Assembly (NCBI GenBank): GCA_949316235.1
Contig: OX438751.1
Coordinates: 5,108,413 to 5,172,412, forward strand
Length of the DNA: 64,000 nucleotides
Direction: 5' to 3'
Source: Oegoconia quadripuncta
Lineage: Eukaryota > Arthropoda > Insecta > Lepidoptera > Autostichidae
This document shows positions 44,608 to 54,010 of this stretch, piece after piece. The notes beneath the pieces are model-generated. The model made no database searches. It was not told the DNA's origin and saw only the letters and a list, made by a program, of their open reading frames with translations. The position numbers and the translations under genes were made by a program. The number at the start of each line of letters is the position of its first letter. Position 1 is the stretch's first letter.

Positions 44608-44935
44608 TTTTTTTTTTTTTTTTTTATATATGAGAGGGCGGCAAACGAGCATGCGGGTCACCTGATGGAAAGCAATCACCGCCGCCCATGGACGGGTGTC
44701 AACACCAAAAGGGTCACAGATGCGTTGCCGGCCTTTGAGGAAGGTGTCCACCCCAGAATAAGTAGGGCAGCCTGAGCGATGAGGGATTCTCCAGCAGTGC
44801 TGGTACCCTCCTGGGGTACTAACTCTTTAAATACCGCTACCATTCTGGAGAGAGACTGGAAGGTGGGCCTCCGGCGCCCTCGCTCACCGGACGAAGCGCA
44901 GTGGCAAAATGCCACTACTCAGACGTCGGTCTATG
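44608..44935 (-). mobile_element. Retroelement end with poly-A on the minus strand
   Basis: The poly-T at 44608-44625 is followed by GAGAGGGCGGCAAACGAGCA, CACCTGATGGAAAGCAATCA and GGTACCCTCCTGGGGTACTA. On the minus strand this reads as a GC-rich body ending CACCTGATGG complement, GCCGCCCTCTC and poly-A. It is a common lepidopteran LINE 3' end; the frame at 44676-44915 is part of it. Confidence 0.5.
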
Positions 44936-45424
44936 CTTAACTGTGATGTTACTCGTCTTATTTGAGAATGCTGGTAACAATTCTTTAATTTAACTGAAAA
45001 CATAACAGGTTTTAGACGTCACAGACTTGGCTTTGATGATAAATTTAAGACACACACTAAATGGAAAGACGTGTCTCACATTATGAAGTTAATGTAAACA
45101 TTTAGCTTCCTGCACTGTTCAAAATAAATATCAACTAGACGAAAGTCGTCTGGATAACACAAATATGCCAGATTTTCAGAAATAAACACGAATTTAAAAT
45201 ACATAATAAGCATAGCATAAACATATCTCATGCCGTACGTTATAAGTACTTGGTTTTCTTTAGATGAAGCAAAATACGAATACTTAAACAATAATTTATT
45301 TATGTACACCAAGAGCATTGCAGCATTATTCTTTCAATCAAGACCACACATGGTAACTCTTATATGCATGCCAAATAGGTAAAACTTGAAATACATAGTA
45401 TACAAACATACATAATATATGAAC
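44936..45424. other. Unannotated AT-rich sequence
   Basis: No recognised gene. Confidence 0.4.
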
Positions 45425-45507
45425 TCCGAAAACATGAAACCCTTTTTTGGGGCAGCCGTGTAAAAATTACTTACTAACTAACTAACTAAGTAACTAAGTA
45501 ACTAAGC
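45425..45507 (+). mobile_element. LINE tail with ACTA microsatellite
   Basis: TTTTTTGGGGCAGCCGTGTA and AAAATTAC are followed by tandem ACTA/ACTAAGTA repeats (45466-45507). A relative end, GGGCAGTCAAGTAAAAATAA, is at 58612. Confidence 0.45.
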
Positions 45508-45540
45508 ATATTATTTTAATTTGGTTATCTATAAATTATA

Positions 45541-45585
45541 AACTAAATTCGAATTCAAACGAATTCAAATTCACTCTATAATATT
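45541..45585. mobile_element. M1 terminal scrap
   Basis: GAATTCAAACGAATTCAAAT followed by TCACTCTATAATA is like the right end of M1. Confidence 0.35.
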
Positions 45586-45631
45586 AATTGCATTACGCGT
45601 ATTCTTTTAATTTTATTTACAAATTCTTATT

Positions 45632-45735
45632 TTTTATGCTCAACGAATTGGTACTTGTCCTCAATCACACCTGATGTTAAGTGAAGGTCGAACGAAAGTG
45701 GAAGCGTACTGACCCGGAAACCCCAACACAATCCA
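45632..45735 (-). mobile_element. SINE-A, 3' end only
   Basis: ATGCTCAACGAATTGGTACT, TCAATCACACCTGATGTTAA and GTACTGACCCGGAAACCCCA on the minus strand. Confidence 0.75.
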
Positions 45736-45984
45736 ATAGTTGAATCCAACGTCCGGATAAGAGCTGTAAATGAAAGTATGGCTGCTGATTAACCCCACGC
45801 TTCTGCAATATAACCTACCTATCCTGAGACTGCGCAGTCCACAGTCTCTTAGGTTCTAATTTGACGTCAGCAAACACGGATCTAATTATGCGCTTTGTCA
45901 ACCGATAGCGTATAATTGTATTACCTGTGTAATTCTAAGTTTAACGAAGTTATTTTGTGGAAATTGTTTCGGCACGTTAAAAGA

Positions 45985-46190
45985 CTAGAACTAACCCGTC
46001 TCTTGTCGTAAAATGCGACTAAGGGACTATTCACCAAAAATACATCGATAGACTTGCGTATCACGTGTGCAATTCTGTATATTTCCAAAGGTCCAAAGGC
46101 TTGAAATGTTGGTTTAAGCATTGTACTCTTAATGTTTGGGATAGCTCTGACCACCCGATTAGGGATAAAGGTCGTGACGTATTTCCGTGT
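45985..46190 (-). repeat. Repeat E, longer copy
   Basis: From its 3' end: CTCTTGTCGTAAAATGCGAC, TAAGGGACTATTCACCAAAA, ATTCTGTATATTTCCAAAGG and CTCTGACCACCCGATTAGGG, ending AAGGTCGTGACGT. This copy links the TTTACGACA end to the CGTCACGACC start, showing they belong to one repeat. Confidence 0.65.
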
Positions 46191-46760
46191 ACTCCTATCC
46201 AATTACTTTTTTCAATCCATCTGATCCAGAAAAATATTGCACATCCAAAAATAGAACTCGACTGGAGGAAAATTCGAACGCAGCATCAAGTTTCCGAAAT
46301 TGCAAATCCGCTAGTCATTAATGTCTGAGATTGAATCCCTGGTGGTTGCGACAGACGCTTGTTACATCTCAATTTAACTTCGTCTCTCCTCGACTATTAA
46401 TATTACAGCTATCCATACGTGAACGTATTGATTACCAGGCGGTTTCGGTTAGCAAGTTCGCAAATCAAAATCCAATTCATCTGCTTGATAGGTATTTCCG
46501 TCAGTGTCTCATCCGTTCTGATTTATTCGTTAGTCGAATTTTATTCCAGTTCTATTTAGAGAAAATTCAGCGGTCGAATGCTATCTGTTTGACAGTTGCC
46601 AGAATTCCTCAACGAAACTGAGCTTCGATTACAAATGCCATTCTCGTTGTCTTTTGTAAGAATTTAAAAATAGATGATGTGACGAGTCGATAAACATTTC
46701 AGCGTCTATTTTGCTGCTATGTTTAAGTTTTGCTTTTATTTCAGCTTTACATTTATATAC
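46191..46760. other. Unannotated sequence
   Basis: No recognised gene. Frames at 46065-46328 and 46331-46621 overlap repeat E or lack domains. Confidence 0.4.
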
Positions 46761-46984
46761 AACTACCTTTCCGCCCGCGGCTTCGCCTGCGTAGAATAAC
46801 TTTGTCGTGGATATGTTTATTTGTTTATCCAGCGGGAATTACTCACTATAACGGGATAAAAAATAAACTATCTTTTAATCCCGCTTATGTTCTACTTATA
46901 ACCAAATTTCATCCAAATCCGTTCATCCGTTTCACAGAAAAAACAAATAAACAAACAACCAAACTTTTTCGTTCATAATATTAG
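46761..46984 (-). mobile_element. Helitron-like element
   Basis: Plus-strand ACTACCTTTCCGCCCGCGGC, CTCACTATAACGGGATAAAA, CCGTTCATCCGTTTC and TTCATAATATTAGTTG correspond, on the minus strand, to the TAATATTA 5' end and GGGCGGAAAG 3' end of the family. The 3' CTAG has become GTAG. Confidence 0.65.
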
Positions 46985-46994
46985 TTGCGATTAG

Positions 46995-47150
46995 ATCACG
47001 TACATTTATATTTACCTCTTCACGCCTAAACGGCTAGACAGATTTGAATTAAATTTAGTTGGTAGATAGATTAGAACCTGGATTGACATATAGGCTGATT
47101 TTTGTACTAAACCGATCTTGATGAAGTGTTTCACGCGTAGCTAATATTTC
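46995..47150 (-). mobile_element. Second, diverged Helitron-like piece
   Basis: CTCTTCACGCCTAAACGGCT, TTAAATTTAGTTGGTAGATA and TTTCACGCGTAGCTAATATT are phrases from a related family adjoining the previous one. Confidence 0.35.
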
Positions 47151-47779
47151 CAAAAAAATGCCACTAGAGATCTAACATTTGGCTGCGTTAAATATTGCGT
47201 AGCTTTGCTAACGTTAACGACGCACTATAAGCTTCTTTTGTAGTCATATCGAATCCAATAAGCCTTTGCGACGTCCAAGAAGTCTCAAGATATTTTTATT
47301 CTTCGTTTTCCTTGATGTAAATTCATGCTTTTCAATAATAACACCATTGGTAAAAGCCAAGTATCGATTTGAGCGATTTATGAAGCTCCAGATTCACAGA
47401 CTACGATTGCCGATAATAATTCACCTCCGATGTCTATAAAATGCCTCCAGTCATCGAACACTCGCTATTGTTTAGTGGGGCGTATTTGCTCAAACATCGC
47501 TGCGATTGTCGATCGTTCAGAGCGTTTTTGCTACGTCGTCGCTGTTTGCATTAGGCTTTTGTTGAGCCCCATCTCGCCTGACGTATTACGTGTTCTGCAT
47601 ATAATTTCTGTCGTATCCACACTTGTATGATTGTTCTCGGGCCAACAGACTAATAGTAGAACCGATATACTTACTTATACCACTTGGTAATTTATTTTTG
47701 ACTATCTAAATTTTGTATGGTTGTCAAGTTCATTAAAGAAATTAATATAATAACATTAGCATCGCAAAATTTTACGAAA
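47151..47779. other. Unannotated sequence
   Basis: No recognised gene. Confidence 0.4.
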
Positions 47780-48205
47780 ACTTAATGTATGTAAGAAAAA
47801 ATATAGAATCGTTTAAGAAAACTAGTGAAATACATAATGTTAATACCAGATATAAAAATAAACTTGCTGTTCATGTCAGCCCTTTACACAAAGTCATTTA
47901 AGGAGCAATGTATACGATTTTATAATAAGGTTCCAGTGGACATTCAAAATTTACCTTTGAATAAATTCAAAACCATCATAAAACAGACATTATTTACCAA
48001 AGGCTATTATAACATTTCTGACTATCTGGATGATAAGCAAGCTTGGACATAGACCGCTCGGCGATATTCAGTCTAATTATAGGTACAATATAATATAATT
48101 GTAACCGAAACTTATTTAAAAGAGCAACTCTTGATATTTGAATAATGTCAAAAACTTTAATAATAATTTTTATCCTACGAAATATATATTTTTTGATTTT
48201 GATTT
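47780..48205 (+). pseudogene. LINE C-terminal remnant (FK..S..HNVNTR type), frameshifted
   Basis: One frame reads RKNIESFKKTSEIHNVNTR and YKNKLAVHVSPLHKV, then shifts near 47897 into KSFKEQCIRFYNKVPVDIQ, NLPLNKFKTIIKQTL, YYNISDYLDDKQAW and a stop at 48050-48052. The HNVNTR, RFYNK.P, LPLNKFK and YL.DK.AW motifs are the well-known C-terminus of a jockey/CR1-like LINE reverse transcriptase. One frameshift and the missing upstream part make it a pseudogene. AT-rich 3' UTR follows. Confidence 0.75.
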
Positions 48206-48210
48206 TTGAT

Positions 48211-48375
48211 CAAACTGAACAACGTTCACTATGAGACCAACTCTATAATCGAGAAAAAAAAATCAGCTGTCTCATACAAAAGTTCAAGACCTACCCACCT
48301 GAAATATATGTATGTATGAAACAGCTGATATTTTTTATATTTTCCTCGATATCGTAGTGAAAGATGTTCAGTTTT
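48211..48375. mobile_element. Inverted-repeat element (MITE), about 165 bp
   Basis: CAAACTGAACAACGTTCACT at the left and AAAACTGAACATCTTTCACT (complement of right) stay alignable for about 60 bp through ATCGAG and ATCAGCTGT.TCATACA. The centre is short. Target duplication unclear. Confidence 0.75.
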
Positions 48376-48500
48376 AAGGTCTGAACAACCAGTCAAAATT
48401 TAGATAGTGAATAAAAATCACCAAGTACGAGTACAAGGCCAAAACCAAATAGTGTAAGGGTTGGCTGAGACCATTAAACTGGTCAACTTTATTGTCTACT

Positions 48501-48694
48501 GTCTTTCCGCCTGCAGCTCCGCCTGCGTGGATTAACTTTATTGTGGAAATTTGTTTATCCTGCGGCAACTACTAAAATTATACCCTATGTTTTAATCACC
48601 CTGGATTAATTTTAAATTTTCTACCTAAAAACCAAATTTAATCCAAACCCGTTCATCCGTTCACAAACATCCGAACTTTCGCATTTATATTTAG
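48501..48694 (-). mobile_element. Helitron-like element
   Basis: CTTTCCGCCTGCAGCTCCGC, GGAAATTTGTTTATCCTGCG, ACCCGTTCATCCGTTC and CCGAACTTTCGCATTTATA follow the family order on the minus strand. Ends are eroded. Confidence 0.6.
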
Positions 48695-48699
48695 TGACG

Positions 48700-49165
48700 T
48701 GCAGTGAAATTTATCGAACGTATAATTTAACAACACCACTCGGCATTTGTTTTTCGAAATTCGAAATTTGAACAAATTAAATCTAATACGATCGTCACTT
48801 ATGGGATCGCTGGCCAGCACAACTTCTATACCACTGGCAAATTCGCGTTAATAATAAGTAAAGATTTATATTTCCATTTTATTAAAAGGTTCTAATCAGC
48901 TACTACTTTCAATAACAGTTATAAATCTAATAACTAGATCCAACTCGCGTTTGATTATATTTTTTGTCGATGATGAATTGAAATTTCACCTCACTATTGT
49001 AACCTGTCAAAACGGCCATCAAAGCGTGCTTTTACTTCACAATTTGCATGTCAGTTATTTTTGCCTTGCGATTTTGGGTGGATGTACCGACTGCAGCGAC
49101 AGCTGCTGTCGCTGACTGCAAGCGACACTATCGATTCATAGGAATCAATTAAATGTAGAGACATT
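48700..49165. other. Unannotated sequence
   Basis: No recognised gene. A short imperfect palindrome (CAGCGACAGCTGCTGTCGCTG) lies at about 49093-49114. Confidence 0.4.
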
Positions 49166-49640
49166 TTCTATGATGTAACGTTATTATGCTATGTATGGAG
49201 TATAGCTTTATACGGCTGTGAGACATGGACATTAACACAAAGGGATGCCTCTCTAACCTTTCCCGGTTAGAGGCATTCGAGATGTGGTGCTGGAGACGAA
49301 TGGAGGGAATAAGCTGGACCGAGAAGAGAACAAATGAAGAGGTGTAAATGATGGTAAAGGGGAAGAGATGCCTGTTAGCCACAGTTGAGAACCGAAGAGG
49401 AAAGATGATAGGTCACTTGATACGACACGACACTTTTTTGAAGAACATAATTGAGGGAAAGATTAAAGGAAAGAGAGGAAGGGGAAGACCTAGGCGTAAT
49501 TACTTTAACCAAGTGAAAGAAAAGGTGAATGTCGTGTCGTACCAAGAGGTTAAAACGAGGGCGGAAAGTACAGAGACGTAGTCATTACTCCACCGACAAG
49601 AGCATAGTTCTTAAATTGAAGAGGGAGAGAGCGTTTTATG
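49166..49640 (+). pseudogene. LINE-R C-terminal remnant, best copy
   Basis: Plus-strand frames read YGVLLYGCETWTLTQRDA, RLEAFEMWCWRRMEGISW, TEKRTNEEV, then RRGKMIGHLIRHDTFLKN, IIEGKIKGKRGRGRPRRN and VKEKVNVVSYQEVKTRAES. LYGCETW, FEMWCWRR, GHLIRHD and GRGRPRR are signatures of the C-terminal region of RTE-like LINE proteins. A frame break after QRDA, a TAA after NEEV and lack of the polymerase domain show degeneration. The following GAGTAATCTC/CACCGACAAGAGCATA-like 3' part recurs in complement at 59330-59400. Confidence 0.75.
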
Positions 49641-49834
49641 TTGAATTTGGTATTAAAAGTACTTGACACTAACATTGCATATTATTATTTCGCGTACATT
49701 TAAACTGGTCATTTCTCATCCTTTTTATTTCGTTGATTTTATCTCTGTTGGGTTACCTAAATCGCCTTTGCGGTCGACAGGTAGACCGCGGTCGACCTCT
49801 TTGCCACCCTACCTCCTATTCTACTATTTATATA

Positions 49835-50429
49835 CAGAGTGAAATTGAATTCATGTAACTCCCAACTGGAGACGCCATTCTTGATTACGAACAACTTTCC
49901 CTAAGGAACCATAGATGCGATCAAAAAATTTTCGGTTACCCATGCAAGTTAGTATGGAAAGTTAGTATCCAACATTTTTCGGCTAGTGACTGCAATCCTG
50001 ATTACAAAGAACTTTCAACTGGGAACCATAGTCGAATTCAGATCCCACCTCCGCTCTCGTCCCACTGTAACTCCTGTAAGCCAGGATCAACAGTGGTACT
50101 CGACACGGCGCCTACTGAAGGTAGACGGTGCCTTACGTGACCCTATTGCTACATTGGATCCCAGACTAATTAAAGAAAGAATTTAAAGGTGAAAAGTAGG
50201 AAAGAAAGAAAATCCCACCTCCCCCCCAGCAGATGGGAGTGTAGCTAATGTGAGTAGTCGAATTCAGCCGAAAATTGTAAGATTCCCATACTAAAGTTGG
50301 TTTCAGAAAGGTTCGGAAATCGAAAATTTTTTAATCGAATTCGGCTATGGTTCTTAGTGGAAAGTTGTTCGTAATCACGAGTGGGGTCACCTGTAAACAG
50401 GAATTACACGAATTAAATTTCACCCTCTC
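49835..50429. mobile_element. M1 fold-back MITE with a 213-bp insertion
   Basis: Left end CAGAGTGAAATTGAATTCAT, right end ATTAAATTTCACCCTC. Inner phrases GATTACGAACAACTTTCCCT and CGGCTATGGTTCTTAGTGGA identify M1. An unrelated insert lies at 50042-50254. Confidence 0.75.
50042..50254. mobile_element. 213-bp insert with a 13-bp target duplication
   Basis: TAGTCGAATTCAG occurs exactly before (50029-50041) and after (50255-50267) the insert, so the insert arrived by a mechanism that duplicates 13 bp. The insert has no poly-A. It contains a plus-strand frame ending LLKVDGALRDPIATLDPRL and a stop near 50184, then a G/A-rich stretch and CCCACCTCCCCCCCAGC. It could be a 5'-truncated LINE of a type without poly-A. 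Confidence 0.6.
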
Positions 50430-50874
50430 ACATATGTTTAAACATCGAAGTAGTTTATCATGCTCTAATGAGATTAAAAACTTTGCCCACAAACAAGCCA
50501 CCTGTTGCGACACCTATAAATTTCAGACTATCAGCAAGTTTCGCACATTTGAATTTGAGCGACATTACGCCGACGTAAAATGTCGTTGTGTCGCACGTAA
50601 TAAATCTACCTTTGGTACATGTAATGCCACCATTGGGTTTCAATTGTCTTTTATCTCCAGCCCAGGATACAAAAGCGTCCAGATTTTCCATTCAGAGAGA
50701 AATGCAGCGCTATCCTGAATACGTTTCAAAATAAATTTCACGCTCGGGTTACTCTTTGTCGAAAGGAACAAAAGACCACAAGTAATTGATGAAATATTTT
50801 TAAACACAAGCTGCTTCACTTCTAGTTTTGTATCTGAAGTTTGTGTTTTGGACATAATTATTGTTATGTTGGTA
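50430..50874. other. Unannotated sequence
   Basis: Frames on both strands (50347-50718 plus, 50458-50691 minus) overlap each other and show no known domain. Confidence 0.4.
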
Positions 50875-50875
50875 T

Positions 50876-51182
50876 GAGCGTCGGTGGCTCAGTGGTTAAG
50901 ACGCGGTCTCCCAATTTGGGAGGTCCGAGTACAATTCCAAGGCAGGCCATGTACCAATGAGTTTCTAAATTTAATTTAATTACTTATGTGCATTAATTTA
51001 TCTGACTGCTCTTAAACGGCGATGGAAAACATCGTCAGGAAACCTGCATGCCTGAGAAATAAAAATTCAAAGGCATGTGAAGTCTCCAACCCGCATTGGG
51101 CCAGCGTGGTGGACTTATGGACTCATATACGAGGGAAGACCTATGTCTCTGCAGTGAGATGTTTACGGGCTGATGATGAATT
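50876..51182 (+). mobile_element. SINE-D, full-length reference copy
   Basis: GAGCGTCGGTGGCTCAGTGG (A box), CCGAGTACAATTCCAAGGCA (altered B box), CATGTACCAATGAGTTTCTA, GAGGAAACCTGCATG-like body, AACCCGCATTGGGCCAGCGT and end GGGCTGATGATGA. The tail resembles that of LINE-Q. Confidence 0.85.
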
Positions 51183-51185
51183 AAG

Positions 51186-51960
51186 GTTTTAGGTAGCGCT
51201 CTCATTACGGACTGCGTTCTGTCTGACCAAAACTTTTCTAAAATCCGGTATGAGACTTTATTGACTAGCCCTGATTTTAAGGCATGACAACTGCGTTCTA
51301 GGTTGACCCTGACCGATATAGTACCGTCGTCCAAACAATTTCTTTCAGCTCAAATTAGAAACAAGCCGCCAAAAACGTCACCAATAAATTAATAACAATA
51401 TGAGACATGAAGCTAAACAAGATTAAAATTTAAATAGGTACGACTACAGCTAATAAACGATTATTAATGTTGTCTGTGTATCACTGTTCAATATAACAAC
51501 TATCATGGCAATTTGCCAATTGGGTGATCTGTTTGATATCGAAGTGGTTTACAAAGGGTATTATACTAAAACATTAAACTGCATCATGTGTTACATATAC
51601 GTTAAACAGTTACGAGACCGTATTAAGAGCTTCCCACCTTGGGATACCTCGTAAACTCGTCCGTGGGTGAGATATTTACTTTTCTAAACACCTGGTACTA
51701 TTAATTATTCTGTGCCTATGGTAAGAATCGACCACAGTCACTTTCAAATTCGGGCCAGTTGTAGATTAACAGGAGGTATACCACACACATTCGTCAGTAT
51801 AGATAAAATAGATAAACCGTATATTTGTTACCCCAGTCATACAATATAGAATAAGTTTCATTATATGTAGCCATTTCAACTCTAATTAAATGGGTATATA
51901 CTTAGCCATTACAATAGACAGCTGGTTACAGGGAAATCGTCTCGATAGGTTCATCACCCA
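51186..51960. other. Unannotated sequence
   Basis: No recognised gene or repeat. Confidence 0.4.
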
Positions 51961-51961
51961 A

Positions 51962-52059
51962 GACCACTGATTGTGTAGTGGACAATGAGCTTGTCAGCGA
52001 AACCAACAGTTGCGGGTTCGAATCCCGCGAGAGATAAATGTTTGTATGATGATTACCAA
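51962..52059 (+). mobile_element. SINE-B, 5' part (interrupted copy)
   Basis: GACCACTGATTGTGTAGTGG and TTGCGGGTTCGAATCCCGC followed by TAAATGTTTGTATGATGATTAC. The body resumes at 52227. Confidence 0.75.
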
Positions 52060-52226
52060 CGATTACAACCTACCTATTTCAAATGTACTGTCCTTATACC
52101 CAAAGGTTGCGTGGAAGAGATCGCTTTTAGTGATAAGGTCGCCAAATTGTACATTCTATTCTTACCACTTTTCTGAAACTGTATTTTCTTATCTGTTGTG
52201 AAATAAAGTGTATTTGTATTGCATTG
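52060..52226 (+). mobile_element. LINE 3' tail inserted in SINE-B
   Basis: GGTTGCGTGGAAGAGATCGC, GATAAGGTCGCCAAATTGTA, then GAAATAAAGTGTATTTGTAT and ATTG-type repeats. Same 3' end as 20712-20803. Confidence 0.65.
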
Positions 52227-52327
52227 TATCGTATTGTTTATTCCCGAGTCATGTATGTTTATTCGTTATCTCGTATCGTTAGTACAAGCTTTGATTATTT
52301 TTGCAATACATGATTGGTGTAAGTTAC
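52227..52327 (+). mobile_element. SINE-B, 3' part (interrupted copy)
   Basis: TTTATTCCCGAGTCATGTAT, CGTTATCTCGTATCGTTAGT and CATGATTGGTGTAAG complete the body that stops at 52059. Confidence 0.75.
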
Positions 52328-52335
52328 TGCTATAA

Positions 52336-52423
52336 TTCTGACTGCTATACCAAAAGATCGCGGGTTCAAATCCCGCTAAGGGCATATGTTTGTATGATGA
52401 ATACGGACATGTGTTCCCGAGTT
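52336..52423 (+). mobile_element. SINE-C fragment
   Basis: CTGACTGCTATACCAAAAGA, TCGCGGGTTCAAATCCCGC and GATGAATACGGACATGTGTT; both ends truncated. Confidence 0.7.
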
Positions 52424-52431
52424 TAACTTAC

Positions 52432-52727
52432 TAATGCGCTGGGCTATGCCGGTAACTTTCATTCCTCTACGGATTTCTTCATACCTTTTTTTTTATGATT
52501 GACTGGATTCGCGTTTGACCACAATCTCACCTGATGGAAAGTAACGATGTGGTCGAAAAGCACGCGATCCCAGTAAATGCCTATTCACTCTGCTCTTGAA
52601 GATCCCAAGGTTGTAGGATTCAGGAAAGACTGACGCCGGAAGGGAGTTCCATGCCTTGGCTGTTCGGATGATGAATGAAGAATCGAACTTCTTAGTGCGA
52701 ATGTTCGGTATATTAACTATACCTATA
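52432..52727 (-). mobile_element. LINE-Q scrap followed by LINE-J 3' remnant
   Basis: 52432-52465 is the LINE-Q scrap (CTAATGCGCTGGGCTATGCC). From 52494 the complement of LINE-J follows: GATTGACTGGATTCGCGTTT, CACTCTGCTCTTGAAGATCC, AGGGAGTTCCATGCCTTGGC and TGAATGAAGAATCGAACTTC. The last phrases encode, on the minus strand, the K-x-FDSSFI..TAKAW.S.P region without intact frame. Confidence 0.6.
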
Positions 52728-53242
52728 CTATACTATAATACCTGATTCGATTACATAGTGAAACGCCGAGCATCGCCCTCTCCAAACCTCGTTGAGTGAC
52801 CTTGAGCTTTCTTACGAAGCCCATTAGTGATCTCGATATTTTGTACCTACTTGTATCCAATAACATACCATTGGTATGTTTATTGGTATCACAGGTACAC
52901 ATATATTGCGTGAGGTTATTAGAATATCTAGATCTCAATTAAGTTAATGGAATTAATTCTCTGGCTGGGAACACTCTGCATAGCCGAGCAGCAGACGTAT
53001 GCAAATGGAAAACAAGGATGTAATCATACAAGTAATACATCCTTGATAGAAGCTAATAGGTATTACACCGCTTACTCTAACAATTAAATACTGGAAAAAT
53101 AGTGGTAGAGTAGAAACCCGTCTCTAATTATGTTTGAATATGGAAAAACAGCTGAAAATCATGAAAGAACAATATCAATGTACATGAAAAGGCATGTACA
53201 TGAAAAAAAGTATATTAATAATTATCCAGGACTGTGTGACAG
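52728..53242. other. Unannotated sequence
   Basis: No gene; a short hairpin CAAGGATGTA/TACATCCTTG occurs at about 53010-53045. Confidence 0.4.
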
Positions 53243-53543
53243 CTTTTTTTTATGCACAACGGGTTTGTACTTGACCTCAATCACACCTGATGTTAAGTGA
53301 AGATGTGGTCGAAGGTGGAAGCGTATTGACCCGGAAACCCCAACACATTTGGGGGACTGGCTATGTTATCTTTGACAACCGGAACACAACAATGCTATTA
53401 ACATTGCTGCTTGACGACAGATTTAGATAAGATGGTGGTGGTTAAAACCAACCAAACTGAGTACTTAAACATGTACCCCGCTGGGGATCGAATCTGCGAC
53501 CTCCGAATCGTAAACCCAATGTTGTTTACATTGTGCCACGGAG
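53243..53543 (-). mobile_element. SINE-A, nearly full length
   Basis: Poly-T, ATGCACAACGGGTTTGTACT, GACAACCGGAACACAACAAT, CAACCAAACTGAGTACTTAA, GGGGATCGAATCTGCGACCT and the head complement GTTGTTTACATTGTGCCACG. Confidence 0.85.
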
Positions 53544-53784
53544 CAAAAGCCAAAAGCCAAAAGGCTCCTCTATTTTTTCCACGCATCTCCAGTGCAATCT
53601 CTCAACATTCCTCGTCGAAAGCATCTAGCTCGCTTTTTAATAATTCCAAAAAAAACATATCCTCTGCATAACATAATAACCTTATCTTCTGCATCTGTAC
53701 CAACAAGCGACAATACAGTGTAACTACGTCATCGAATCAGGAATCGTCACATAATAGGCGAACGAAGGCCCCACATTGCCCAGC

Positions 53785-54010
53785 GGGTTAGCAAGTTGAA
53801 GTGGCAGTGAGCAGGGCACATAGCTTGAAGAACTGATGGCTGATGGGGCATTGAAGTTCCCGAGTGGAGATCATGCACCAGCAAGCGCAGAGGACGTCCA
53901 CTCATACACACTCGCCGGAAATCGGTGGATGCAGACTGCTCCCAACAGGTCACTCCGGAATTCTATGGAGACGGTCTCTGTTCTGCAATGGACGTCCTGT
54001 GGCTGATAGA
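53785..54010 (+). pseudogene. LINE-Q C-terminal remnant
   Basis: GCCCAGCGGGTTAGCAAGTT, GAAGTGGCAGTGAGCAGGGC, GATGGGGCATTGAAGTTCCC, AGAGGACGTCCACTC and CTCCGGAATTCTATGGAGAC follow the LINE-Q order; it ends GCAATGGACGTCCTGTGGCT. Frames are broken by several indels. Confidence 0.6.

Noticed and set aside
50347..50718. 123-codon plus-strand frame
   Set aside because: Its first part is M1 MITE sequence and a minus-strand frame overlaps the rest.
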